From: Candidatus Zipacnadia bacterium
GTDB lineage: Bacteria; Armatimonadota; Zipacnadia; Zipacnadales; UBA5352
Reading direction: 5' to 3'
Assembly (NCBI GenBank): GCA_029820915.1
Contig: JALGUI010000008.1
Span: 1 to 20,129 of the forward strand
DNA length: 20,129 nt
Part shown: piece by piece, positions 11,810 through 20,127 of the stretch
How positions within the stretch are numbered: position 1 is the stretch's first letter
Layout: each line of letters begins with the position of its first letter
Program-made: the position numbers and the translations under genes
The notes under the pieces: generated by a model
What the model saw: the letters and a program-made list of their open reading frames with translations, nothing else
Told to the model about the DNA's origin: nothing
Databases searched by the model: none

Positions 11810-13503
11810 AGCGCGTGGCAACGGCCGGACGGCCCGGCGGTTCGCCGTGCCGCATCGGCATGGTGATGCTCGCGATGGCCGCACTTGCAGCCATGGTCGG
11901 CTGCGGTCGGCCGCCCCAGGAGGGGGCGGTCGCGGGCGCCGCGCAGGCTACGTCCTCCGCGACCCCCGTTACGGTCTCCACCGCCATGCGGGGCAGCATC
12001 GACGAGACGCTCGAGATCACCGGCACCGCGGAGGCCGACGATGAGGTCGATGTGGTGACCGAGGTCGCCGGGAAGGTGTCACGCGTCTACGCCGACGTGG
12101 GCGACTACGTCCGGCGCGGCCAGACGCTGGTGCGCATCGACACCCAGCTCGCGGCGGCCCAGGCGGACCAGGCCGCGGCCGGCGTGCGCTCCGCCGAGGT
12201 CGCGCTCAGCCGGGCCCGGGAGGGCCTGACGCTCACCGACGAGACCACGGCCAGCGCGGTCCGGCAGGCGGAGGTCGGCGTGGCGGCCGCCAAGGAGCGC
12301 CTCGAACAGGCCCGGGCGGGCGCGCGGCTCGTCGAGGCGCAGGTGACCAGCCGGATCGAGCAGGCCCGCACCGGCGTCGAAAGCGCCGAGACCCAGCTCG
12401 CCGAGGTGCGCGCGGGCGCGCGTGACCAGCAGCGCCGGCAGGCCGAGGCACAGGTGCGCCAGGCCAAGGCCGGCCTCGACCTCGCCGAACAGACCCACCA
12501 GCGCTACAAGTCGCTGTTCGACAGCGGCGTGATCGCCGCGCAGCAGTACGACCAGGTGCGCACCGAGTACCAGGTGGCGCAGGCCACCTACGAGCAGGCG
12601 GTCGAGGCCTTGAGCCTGGTCGAGGAGGGCGCGCGCACCGAGCAGGTGCGGCTGGCCGAGCTCGGCGTGCGGCAGGCCGGGGAGCAGCTCGCGCTCGCGG
12701 AGGCCGGGCGGACCCAGATCGACGTCGCGCAGCAGGACGTGCGCGCCGCCGAGGAGGGCGTGCGCCAGGCTGAGGAGCAGCGTCGAGCCGCCATCGCCGG
12801 CAGGCGCCAGGTGGACCTGCGCGAGCGCGACATCGCCGCGGCCCAGGCGGCCATCGGCCAGGCGGAGGCCGGGCGGCGGCTGACATCGGTGCAGCTCTCG
12901 AAGCACGTCGTCCGTGCGCCCATCTCGGGCCTGGTCGCCATGCGCGCCGTCGATCCGGGCGAGGGCGCGCTGCCCGGCGGGCCCGTCATGCGCCTCGTGG
13001 ACATCGACCCGATCCGCGTCAACGCCATCGTCGGCGAGCTGGACATCGACCGCGTCGGCCAGGGCGACCGGGGCGTGGTCAGCTTCGACGGCCTCGGCGG
13101 CCAGGACTTCGTGGGGACCGTCACCGACATCGCGCCCCAGGCCGTGCCGGGCAGTCGCAACTTCGTCGTGCGCGTTGACGTCGAGAACCCGGGTGGCCTC
13201 ATCAGACCCGGCATGTTCGCGCGCGTCGAGCTGATCCTCGCGTCGCACACCGACACCGTCATCGTGGTGCGCGACGCGCTGCTCGAGCGCGATCACGCGC
13301 GCGAGGTCTTCGTGGTGAGCGACGGCACGATCGAGATCCGCGAGGTCGAGGTGGGCGCCATCAGGGGGAACCTCGTCGAGATCCTGTCGGGCATCCGCGA
13401 CGGCGACATGGTGGTCGTCAGCGGGCAGGATGCCCTCGCCGACGGCCAGAGGGTTGTGCCCCGACAGCGTACGCCCGAAGGCGAGCCGGACGCCGCGACC
13501 TGA
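11806..13503 (+). CDS. RND/HlyD-type periplasmic adaptor lipoprotein with very long coiled coil
   Basis: A 565-residue membrane-fusion protein. The hydrophobic leader ending LAAMVGC (Cys33) is a plausible lipobox, so it is probably an inner-membrane-anchored periplasmic lipoprotein. The first half-lipoyl motif (VTEVAGKVSRVYADVGDYVRRGQTLVRID, about 85-112) and the second (VRAPISGLVAMRAVDPGEGALPGGPVMRLVDI, from about 367) bracket roughly 250 residues of Ala/Gln/Glu/Arg-rich helix. A beta-barrel (VGELDIDRVGQGDRGVVSFDG) and membrane-proximal domain follow. RND adaptors such as AcrA have about 380-400 residues with a much shorter hairpin; this one contains a visible internal duplication (204-230 and 275-301, offset 71 residues). 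It overlaps the TolC-like gene by ATGA and precedes the RND gene by 47 bp. Confidence 0.9.
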   Translation: MKRVATAGRPGGSPCRIGMVMLAMAALAAMVGCGRPPQEGAVAGAAQATSSATPVTVSTAMRGSIDETLEITGTAEADDEVDVVTEVAGKVSRVYADVGDYVRRGQTLVRIDTQLAAAQADQAAAGVRSAEVALSRAREGLTLTDETTASAVRQAEVGVAAAKERLEQARAGARLVEAQVTSRIEQARTGVESAETQLAEVRAGARDQQRRQAEAQVRQAKAGLDLAEQTHQRYKSLFDSGVIAAQQYDQVRTEYQVAQATYEQAVEALSLVEEGARTEQVRLAELGVRQAGEQLALAEAGRTQIDVAQQDVRAAEEGVRQAEEQRRAAIAGRRQVDLRERDIAAAQAAIGQAEAGRRLTSVQLSKHVVRAPISGLVAMRAVDPGEGALPGGPVMRLVDIDPIRVNAIVGELDIDRVGQGDRGVVSFDGLGGQDFVGTVTDIAPQAVPGSRNFVVRVDVENPGGLIRPGMFARVELILASHTDTVIVVRDALLERDHAREVFVVSDGTIEIREVEVGAIRGNLVEILSGIRDGDMVVVSGQDALADGQRVVPRQRTPEGEPDAAT

Positions 13504-13550
13504 TGCCGCGAACCGCCGCGCCCCAACCTCCGAGGAGCAATCAATAGCTG

Positions 13551-16500
13551 ATGTGGGCCTTCGCCAAGGCTGTCATCTCGAACCGCGTCACCGTCGCCAT
13601 GTTCGTGCTGGGCCTGGTCGTCATGGGGCTGGTGGGCCTGTCGCGCATGCCCTGGGAGCAGAACCCGGACGTGGACTTCCCGTTCGTCACCGTCGTCGTC
13701 ACCTACCCCGGCGCGGGGCCCGAGGAGATCGAGCAGGAGATCCTCCGGCCGCTGGAGGACGAACTCAGCGTCCTGTCTGACCTCCAGCGGATCGAGTCGG
13801 CCGCCCAGGAGAACGTGGGGACGGTCGGCCTCGAGTTCAGCTACGAGGCCGACACCGACGCGGCGGCCGCCGATGTGCGCGACGCCGTCAGCCGCGTCAA
13901 GGCGCGATTCCCCGACGACGCCAACGAGCCCTCAGTGCTCAAGATCGACCTCGGCGCGCTGCCCATCATGACCATGGGCGTGACCGGCAACCGCTCGGCA
14001 CAGGACCTGCGCCGGCTCGTCGAGGACGTCATCAAGCCCCGGCTGGGGCAGGTCGGCGGCGTGGCCTCGGTGACGATCACCGGTGGCGAGCTGCGCGAGA
14101 TCCAGGTGCGCGCCGACAAGCGGCGGCTCGAGGCCGTCGGTCTGTCGATCTCGCGTCTCGCGCAGACGCTGGAGCTCGAGAACATGGACGTGCCGGCGGG
14201 CACCGTCGAGGAGGGCCTGCGCGACTATCGGGTGCGCGTGCTCGGCCGCGCCGTGGACCTTGACACCATTCGCGAGCTGCGCATCGACACCCCCAACGGC
14301 GGCCTGATGCGCCTCGACGACATCGCCGAGGTCGTGGACACCGTCGCCGAGCCCGACGCGTACGCGCGGCTCAACGGCGAGGACGTCGTGGCCGTGCGCA
14401 TCATCAAGCAGTCGGGGGCAAACACGGTCGAGGTCGCCGAGGGCGTGCACAAGGGGATCGACGACCTCGGGGAGCGCCTGCCCGACGACATCGAGATAAC
14501 CGTCGCGACCGACGCCTCCGAGGACGTCAAGACGCAGATCTACGACGTGCGCGACTCGATCATCCAGGGCACCATCCTCGCCGCGCTCGTCATCTTCCTG
14601 TTCCTGCACAACGCGCGGGCGATGGTGATCGCGGCGCTGGCCATCCCCACCTCGATAGTCGCCGCCTTCGTGGCCGTCGGGCTGGGCCTGGGCTTCGCGC
14701 TCAACAGCATGGTCATGCTGGCCCTGGCCATCTCGGTGGGCATCCTGGTGGACAACTCGGTGATCATCCTCGAGAATGTCCAGCGCCACCTCGACCGCGG
14801 CGAACTGCCCGACGCAGCGGCCGCCAACGGGTGGTCGGAGATCGGCTGGGCGGTGGTCACCACCTCGATCGTGGACGTCTCCATCTTCCTGCCCGTCGCA
14901 CTCATGGCCGGCATGGTCGGGCAGTTCTTCTACCCCTTCGCCCTCACGATCGTCGCGGTATCGATCTGCGCCCTCGTCATCGCGGCGGTCATGACCCCGA
15001 TGCTGGCCGCCTGGTGGTTCGAGCGTAAGCGCGTGGAGGTGCGCACGCCCGGCGCCTGGGAGGGCTTCTGGGCGGCGTTCTACCGAGGACTCGACGCCAT
15101 CTACAGCCGGGTCGAGGCCGCCTACCGCGTCCTGCTGCGCTTCGCGGTCTCGCATCCCTACGTGGTCGTCATCATGGGCTACGGGCTGCTGGTGGCGATC
15201 ATCGTCCCGGTCTTCGGCCTCGGCCTCGTCGGCGCGGAGTTCTTCCCGCAGGTGGACCAGAACAGCGTCTCCATCAGCGTCGAGATGCCCGCGGGCACGC
15301 GGCTCGACGAGACCGACGGGATGGTGCGGGAGATCGAGCGGCGGCTGATGGACGAGCAGGCCTACCCCGAGATCGACTACGTGTACTCGCAGGTCGGGAC
15401 GACGGGCAGCGGCTTCTTCGGCGGCGGCAGCAGCGGATCGAACCGGGCGGGACTGAACCTCACTCTCGCCGGCGCGCGCGATCGACGCGAGCAGGGCCTG
15501 CGGTCGGACCAGGAGCTGGCGGAGGAACTGCGCACGACGCTGGCCGACCTGCCGTCCGTGGAGTTCACCATATCGACGGGCGGTGGCCCGGGCGGCGGAC
15601 ATGGTGCGCCTCTCGTGCTTGAGCTGGTCAGCGACGACTACGGGGAGCTTGACCGTGTCGCCCAGGAGCTCAAGCACCGCGTTGCGCAGATCGAGGGCCT
15701 CGTGCACGTGGACACCTCGGCCGAGAGCGGCCGGCCCGAGATCCAGATCGAGCTCGACCGCCTCCGCATCGCGGACGTGGAACTCAGCGTCGCCCAGGTC
15801 GGGATGGCGGTCCGCAACGCCATCGCGGGCGGGACGCAGACGACCTTCCGCACCGGTGGCGAGGAGTACGACATCCGCGTGCAGCTCGACGAGACCGACC
15901 GCGATAGCGTGGCGGACGTGGGCGAGATCTTCGTGGGGCTCGACCACGCCGACAATCCCATCCTGCTGCGCGACGTGGCCGAGATCCGCATCGGCCGGGG
16001 CCCGACCCGTATCGAGCGCCGCGCAAGCCGCCGGTCGATCACGCTGTCGGCCTTCAACCCGGGCATCATGCAGGCCGAGGCCGAGCAGAGGATCCTGGCC
16101 GTCGTCCAGGAGATCGACGCGCCGGCGGTGGAGCACCGGTGGGCCGGCATGGCGCGCTATCGGGGGGAGTCGTTCGGCGAGCTGGGCACGGCGCTGATCC
16201 TGTCGATCATCCTCATCTACATCGTCACCGCCGCGCTCTACAACTCGGTGCTGGAGCCGATGAACGTGATGTTCACGGTGCCGCTGGCGCTCATCGGCGC
16301 GATCGTGGGGCTGCTGGTCACCGGGAACACGCTCAACATCGTGTCCATCCTCGGCATCATCATGCTGGTCGGTCTGGTGGCGCGCAACTCGATCATTCTG
16401 CTCGATTACGCCGACACGCTGCGCGCCCGCGGCATGTCGCGCGCCGAGGCGCTGATGATCGCCGGCCCGCACAGGATGAAGCCTGTCCTGATGACGGTGG

Positions 16501-16826
16501 GCTCGACCGTGCTGGGCGTGCTGCCCACCGCGCTGGCGCTGGCCGAGGGCGCGGAGATGCGCCAGCCCATGGCGTGGGTGCTCGTCTTCGGTCTGATCTT
16601 CGGCACCACGCTGTCACTGCTGGTGGTTCCGGCCTCCTACTGCATCTGGGACCGTATCGGCGAGGTCGTGACCACCACGGTGCGCGTCGCCATCTCCCGA
16701 GACCAGAGCCTTTGGGGGGCGGCGAAGCTGGCGGCGGGCCGACGCCTCAGGCGACTCGCGCGCATGTGGGGTGGCGGCGGCCCCGATGACGGCGAGGGCG
16801 ACGAAGAGGAGTCTGACGACGCATGA
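13551..16826 (+). CDS. RND-family efflux pump (AcrB-like permease)
   Basis: A full-length 1,091-residue RND pump with the usual plan: TM1 (VTVAMFVLGLVVMGLVGL), a large periplasmic porter domain, TM2-6, a second porter domain with a Gly/Ser-rich loop (FFGGGSSGSNRAG), TM7-12, and an acidic cytoplasmic tail. It should export hydrophobic or toxic compounds by proton antiport as a trimer docked to the adaptor and TolC-like channel. In TM4 the proton-relay pair reads VDNS (D401, N402) rather than DD, and in TM10 the AcrB Lys940 equivalent is R945 (LVARNSIILLDY). An in-frame TAG at 13545 fixes the start at ATG 13551 (or CTG 13548); GAGGAG is 13 bases upstream, a long spacing. The stop overlaps the PII-like gene by ATGA. 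Confidence 0.95.
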   Translation: MWAFAKAVISNRVTVAMFVLGLVVMGLVGLSRMPWEQNPDVDFPFVTVVVTYPGAGPEEIEQEILRPLEDELSVLSDLQRIESAAQENVGTVGLEFSYEADTDAAAADVRDAVSRVKARFPDDANEPSVLKIDLGALPIMTMGVTGNRSAQDLRRLVEDVIKPRLGQVGGVASVTITGGELREIQVRADKRRLEAVGLSISRLAQTLELENMDVPAGTVEEGLRDYRVRVLGRAVDLDTIRELRIDTPNGGLMRLDDIAEVVDTVAEPDAYARLNGEDVVAVRIIKQSGANTVEVAEGVHKGIDDLGERLPDDIEITVATDASEDVKTQIYDVRDSIIQGTILAALVIFLFLHNARAMVIAALAIPTSIVAAFVAVGLGLGFALNSMVMLALAISVGILVDNSVIILENVQRHLDRGELPDAAAANGWSEIGWAVVTTSIVDVSIFLPVALMAGMVGQFFYPFALTIVAVSICALVIAAVMTPMLAAWWFERKRVEVRTPGAWEGFWAAFYRGLDAIYSRVEAAYRVLLRFAVSHPYVVVIMGYGLLVAIIVPVFGLGLVGAEFFPQVDQNSVSISVEMPAGTRLDETDGMVREIERRLMDEQAYPEIDYVYSQVGTTGSGFFGGGSSGSNRAGLNLTLAGARDRREQGLRSDQELAEELRTTLADLPSVEFTISTGGGPGGGHGAPLVLELVSDDYGELDRVAQELKHRVAQIEGLVHVDTSAESGRPEIQIELDRLRIADVELSVAQVGMAVRNAIAGGTQTTFRTGGEEYDIRVQLDETDRDSVADVGEIFVGLDHADNPILLRDVAEIRIGRGPTRIERRASRRSITLSAFNPGIMQAEAEQRILAVVQEIDAPAVEHRWAGMARYRGESFGELGTALILSIILIYIVTAALYNSVLEPMNVMFTVPLALIGAIVGLLVTGNTLNIVSILGIIMLVGLVARNSIILLDYADTLRARGMSRAEALMIAGPHRMKPVLMTVGSTVLGVLPTALALAEGAEMRQPMAWVLVFGLIFGTTLSLLVVPASYCIWDRIGEVVTTTVRVAISRDQSLWGAAKLAAGRRLRRLARMWGGGGPDDGEGDEEESDDA

Positions 16827-17140
16827 TGCCACTACAGCCGTGCAGCGACTGCAACCGGCTCGCCTTCGTGATCTTCGAGAGCGGCGCCGACTCCGAGGTG
16901 ATGGCGGCCCTCGAGGAACTGGAGCTGGAGCATTACACGCTCTTCGAGCAGACCAAGGGCGCGGGCGAGACCGGGCGCAAAGAGGGTAACGCCATCTTCC
17001 CCGGCATCAACACGATGCTCCTCATCGCCATGCCCGAGGACAGGATCGAGCCGCTGGTGCGCCGCCTGCACGAGATCCGCGACTCGTTCATGGTCACGCC
17101 CGGCATGAAGGTCATCGTCACCGACTGCGTGATGTACTGA
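16823..17140 (+). CDS. Small PII-like (GlnB-fold) protein encoded in the efflux operon
   Basis: A 105-residue protein whose strand/helix order (RLAFVIFESG, EVMAALEELELEHYTLFEQTKG, NTMLLIAMPEDRIEPLVRRLHEIRD, GMKVIVTDCVMY) fits the ferredoxin-like fold of PII/CutA-type signalling trimers. YTLFEQTKGAGETGRKEGNAIFPGIN (38-63) corresponds to strand 2 and a short T-loop region. The N-terminus adds CSDC (C7, C10), and C102 lies near the end, so a metal or redox signal is conceivable. The usual uridylylated Tyr of GlnB is not seen. It overlaps the RND stop by ATGA, and the MFS gene follows after one base. Some CzcA/CusA-type RND operons also carry small PII-like proteins. A role in modulating the pump is inference; fold and family are moderately certain. 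Confidence 0.65.
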   Translation: MMPLQPCSDCNRLAFVIFESGADSEVMAALEELELEHYTLFEQTKGAGETGRKEGNAIFPGINTMLLIAMPEDRIEPLVRRLHEIRDSFMVTPGMKVIVTDCVMY

Positions 17141-17141
17141 G

Positions 17142-18410
17142 ATGAGCGACGATGCGCCCGACACGGGCGCCGGCAGCGACCAGGCACGTCCCGCCCCGCC
17201 GCCATGGCAGCGTACCCTCTACGCCTGCTGGGTGGCGCAGCTTCTGAGCATCGTCGGCTTCTCGTTCGTGATGCCCTTCATCCCCTTCTATATCCGCGAG
17301 CTGGGCGTGACCGGGCAGGCCCGTGTGGCGTTCTGGTCAGGCCTGGTGATCACGGCATCGGGCCTGATGGGCGCCATCTTCGCGCCCATCTGGGGCACGC
17401 TTGCCGACCGCTACGGCCGTAAGCTCATGGTCGAGCGGGCCATGTTCGGCGGCGCCGTCGTGATGGCGCTGATGGGCACGGCCGGCACCGTCTACGACCT
17501 CCTGATCCTGCGGCTGATCCAGGGCGCACTGACCGGCACCGTCGTCGCCTCCACCACCCTGGTCGCCTCCATCACGCCCCACCGGCGCATGGGGTACGCC
17601 CTCGGCATGATGCAGGTCGCGGTGCTGATGGGGATGACCGTCGGGCCGTGGGCCGGCGGCCTGGTCGCCGACCAGTGGGGTTACCGCATCCCGTTCTACG
17701 CTGCGGGAGCGCTGCTGTTCGTGGGCGGGCTGATCGTGCTCGCGCTGGTCTGTGAGGACTTCAAGCCCGCCGGTGAGGGCGCGGCGAACCATGGGCTGCG
17801 ACGTGCGTTCGGCGGACGCGGGATGCTGGCGCTGCTCGCCACCTTCTTCGTGATCGCCCTCGCGGGCAGCTTCGTCGGGCCAATCTTCCCGCTCCTCGTC
17901 GAACAGGTGTCACACACCGAGCGCGTGGCCTCCGCGGCCGGCATGCTCATGGGGGTGGCCGGGCTCGCGGCGGGGCTCAGTGCCCTCGGCATCGGCTTGC
18001 TCGGCGATCGCGTGGGCTACAAGCCGGTGCTCGTGGGTTGCACGCTCGGCGCGGCGGTGTTCAGCGCGCCACACGCCATCGCCCAGACCATCGGGCAGCT
18101 CTTGCTGTTGCGCGTCGGCATGGGCCTCACGCGCGGAGGTACGGCGCCCACCCTCAACGCCATCGTCGGCGAGGCGGTGTCGTCGGACACCTACGGCCGC
18201 TCCTTCGGCAATACGCGTGTGGCGTCGGCGCTGGGGATGGGGATCGGTCCGCTGCTGGGCGGAACCGCGGCGGCCCACCTCGGCCTGCGCTGGCCGTTCG
18301 TCATCATGAGCGGGCTGCTGGTGCTGGCGGCGCTGCTGATCGCGCGCTGGGTCAGGCCCGCAGGGGCGCGGGCGCAGCCGGACGTCAAGGCCGGCGCCAC
18401 CGTAACCTGA
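17142..18410 (+). CDS. MFS drug exporter (MdtG-like, DHA1 type)
   Basis: A 422-residue transporter with twelve predicted membrane segments and a Pro-rich cytoplasmic N-terminus of about 24 residues. Motif A is GTLADRYGRK (85-94), and a degenerate copy, GLLGDRVGYK, opens the second half. The N-terminal half closely follows the E. coli MdtG pattern: FSFVMPFIPFYIRELGVTG, WSGLVITASGLMGAIFAPIWG, GYALGMMQVAVLMGMTVGPWAGGLVAD. It should expel drugs across the inner membrane by proton antiport. In this operon it could load the periplasm for the RND/TolC tripartite pump, giving two-step export. It starts one base after the PII-like stop and is the last gene of the operon, ending 14 bp from the convergent permease gene with no visible terminator. 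The substrate is unknown, and a non-drug metabolite cannot be excluded. Confidence 0.88.
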   Translation: MSDDAPDTGAGSDQARPAPPPWQRTLYACWVAQLLSIVGFSFVMPFIPFYIRELGVTGQARVAFWSGLVITASGLMGAIFAPIWGTLADRYGRKLMVERAMFGGAVVMALMGTAGTVYDLLILRLIQGALTGTVVASTTLVASITPHRRMGYALGMMQVAVLMGMTVGPWAGGLVADQWGYRIPFYAAGALLFVGGLIVLALVCEDFKPAGEGAANHGLRRAFGGRGMLALLATFFVIALAGSFVGPIFPLLVEQVSHTERVASAAGMLMGVAGLAAGLSALGIGLLGDRVGYKPVLVGCTLGAAVFSAPHAIAQTIGQLLLLRVGMGLTRGGTAPTLNAIVGEAVSSDTYGRSFGNTRVASALGMGIGPLLGGTAAAHLGLRWPFVIMSGLLVLAALLIARWVRPAGARAQPDVKAGATVT

Positions 18411-18424
18411 CGCATGGCGCCGCC

Positions 18425-19246
18425 CTACTTCAGCGCTCCGGCGGTCAGTCCGCGGATGATGTGGCGCTGGAAGAGCAGATAGAGGACCATCAGTGGCACC
18501 ACCGCGACCGTGACGCCCGCCAGGATCGCACCCCAGTTCGCGATGTGCTCGCCCTGGAAGCTCAGCAGCCCCACCGGCAGCGTGTAGTGCCCGCTCTCGT
18601 TGATGAACACCAAGGCGAAGGGCAGCTCGTTCCAGATCCACGCGGCCTGGAAGATCGCCACGGTCGCCACGGCCGGCCGCGCGATGGGCATGAAGACGGA
18701 CCACAGGATGCGCAGGTGCCCCGCGCCGTCGATGATCGCCGCCTCCATCAGCTCCGCCGGGACCTCCACGAAGTACGCGCGCAGCAGCAGCACCGACAGG
18801 GGCAGCCCGAAGGCCACGTACGGGCCGATGATGGCCAGGTAGTCCCCCACGCCCAGCGCCGCGTTGAGCCGGTACAGCGGGATGAGCACCGCGTGCGCCG
18901 GGATCAGCAGACCGGTCAGTACGAAGCCCAGGATCAGCGCCGAGGCGGGGAAGCGCAGGCGCGCGAAGGCGTAGGCGGCCGGCGCGCTGAGCGCGATGAT
19001 GACCACCACCGAGATGACGGTCACCGCGGTCGAGTTCAGCAGGTAGAGCCCGATCCGGCCCTGCCACGCGGCCTGATAGTTCTGCAGGTGCAGCGTGGTC
19101 GGCAGGCCCCAGGGAGCGATGCGCAGGTCGCCGCCGGGGCGCAGCGAGCCGACGGCCGTCCAGACCAGCGGCAGCATGAAGACCAGCGCCAGTAGCGCGA
19201 ACAGGCCGTCGTGGAGGATGACCCGGAGCCTGCGCATCCGCGTCAT
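18425..19246 (-). CDS. ABC sugar transporter permease, MalG-like
   Basis: A 273-residue inner-membrane permease of the CUT1 carbohydrate-uptake family. It has six hydrophobic segments. The cytoplasmic EAA loop, MEAAIIDGAGHLRILWSVFMPIARP (167-191), contacts the ATPase. The C-terminus, RHIIRGLTAGALK, is the usual MalG-type ending. The ATG overlaps the stop of the upstream MalF-like gene as ATGA, so both subunits are translated together. It is convergent with the MFS gene. No ATPase gene is in view; CUT1 systems often share one encoded elsewhere. Substrate is a sugar, oligosaccharide or polyol, not predictable from this subunit. The two sugar isomerases and the ThuA-like protein in the window would suit a carbohydrate lifestyle but are not linked to it. 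Confidence 0.93.
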   Translation of the reverse strand: MTRMRRLRVILHDGLFALLALVFMLPLVWTAVGSLRPGGDLRIAPWGLPTTLHLQNYQAAWQGRIGLYLLNSTAVTVISVVVIIALSAPAAYAFARLRFPASALILGFVLTGLLIPAHAVLIPLYRLNAALGVGDYLAIIGPYVAFGLPLSVLLLRAYFVEVPAELMEAAIIDGAGHLRILWSVFMPIARPAVATVAIFQAAWIWNELPFALVFINESGHYTLPVGLLSFQGEHIANWGAILAGVTVAVVPLMVLYLLFQRHIIRGLTAGALK

Positions 19247-20127
19247 GCGGCCGCCGCCTCCTCGTCTCCCCCGCCGGTCAGGCGCAGGTAAATGACGGTC
19301 GCGATGAGCGTGAGCACCAGCATCACGGTCGCGATCGCCGCGGCGTAGCCCATGCGGTCATCGCTGAAGGCCGAGCGGTACATGTAGGTGGCCAGCACCT
19401 CGGAGGCGTGGTTCGGCCCGCCCTCGGTCATCACCCAGATCAGATCGAAGATCTTCACCGAGCCGACGGTGATGAGCAGCGCGTCAACCAGCACGATGCG
19501 CTTCATCAGTGGCAGCGTGATGTAGCGAAAGGTGCGCCAGGCCCCGGCGCCGTCGATGCGCGCCGCCTCGTAGATGTCGTCGGGGATCGCCTGCAGCCCC
19601 GCCAGCAGGATCATCATGTGGAAGCCCGTATAGCGCCAGCAGGAGACCGCGATGATGCACGCCGTCGCCCACGCCGGGTCGCCCAGCCAGCCCCCGGCCA
19701 GGTGGTCGAGCCCGACCGCTTCGAGCAGGGAGTTGAGCGCGCCGAAGTTCGGGTCGTAGAACAGCGTCCAGATGAGCCCGACCGCGACCGCCGGGACGAT
19801 CAGCGGCGAGAAGAAGATCGTGCGCAGGATGCGGTGCCGGCGCAGCGCCGAGCCGATGCCGACCGCCAGCAGCATGGCCAGCGGAAGCTGGAAGACCAGC
19901 GAGAGGATAATCCACAGACCGTTGTTCTTGAGCGCGGTCAGCAGCACGGGATCGCGCAGCAGGTCGGCGTAGTTGCCGAGGCCCTGCCAGGTCCTGACGG
20001 GGCTGAGCGCGCTCCATGAGAAGGCGCTCAGCACGACGGTGTGGATCAGGGGGTAGGTGATGTAGAACGCGAAGACCGCGACGGCGGGCAACACGAGGAG
20101 GTAGGCTGTGATCGGTCGATGACGCAT
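19243..20127 (-). CDS. ABC sugar transporter permease, MalF/UgpA-like
   Basis: A 294-residue CUT1 permease, the partner of the MalG-like subunit with which it overlaps by ATGA. It begins RPITAYLLVLPAVAVFAFYITYPLIHTVVLSAFSW, the standard first membrane helix of this family, and has six helices and the EAA loop YEAARIDGAGAWRTFRYITLPLMKR (186-210). TEGGPNHASEVLATYMYRSAF is also characteristic. The ATG at 20127 lies two bases from the window edge, so its ribosome binding site is out of view and an upstream start with a few more residues cannot be excluded. The solute-binding protein gene normally precedes this gene and is expected immediately to the right of the window. Confidence 0.92.
   Translation of the reverse strand: MRHRPITAYLLVLPAVAVFAFYITYPLIHTVVLSAFSWSALSPVRTWQGLGNYADLLRDPVLLTALKNNGLWIILSLVFQLPLAMLLAVGIGSALRRHRILRTIFFSPLIVPAVAVGLIWTLFYDPNFGALNSLLEAVGLDHLAGGWLGDPAWATACIIAVSCWRYTGFHMMILLAGLQAIPDDIYEAARIDGAGAWRTFRYITLPLMKRIVLVDALLITVGSVKIFDLIWVMTEGGPNHASEVLATYMYRSAFSDDRMGYAAAIATVMLVLTLIATVIYLRLTGGGDEEAAAA

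Noticed and set aside
10289..11884. 531-codon minus-strand open frame opposite the TolC-like gene
   Set aside because: Antisense shadow of a gene with two recognisable OEP repeats; composition typical of third-position GC bias.
13932..16472. 846-codon minus-strand open frame opposite the RND gene
   Set aside because: Antisense shadow; His/Asp/Arg-rich translation with no domain, while the plus strand encodes an intact RND pump.
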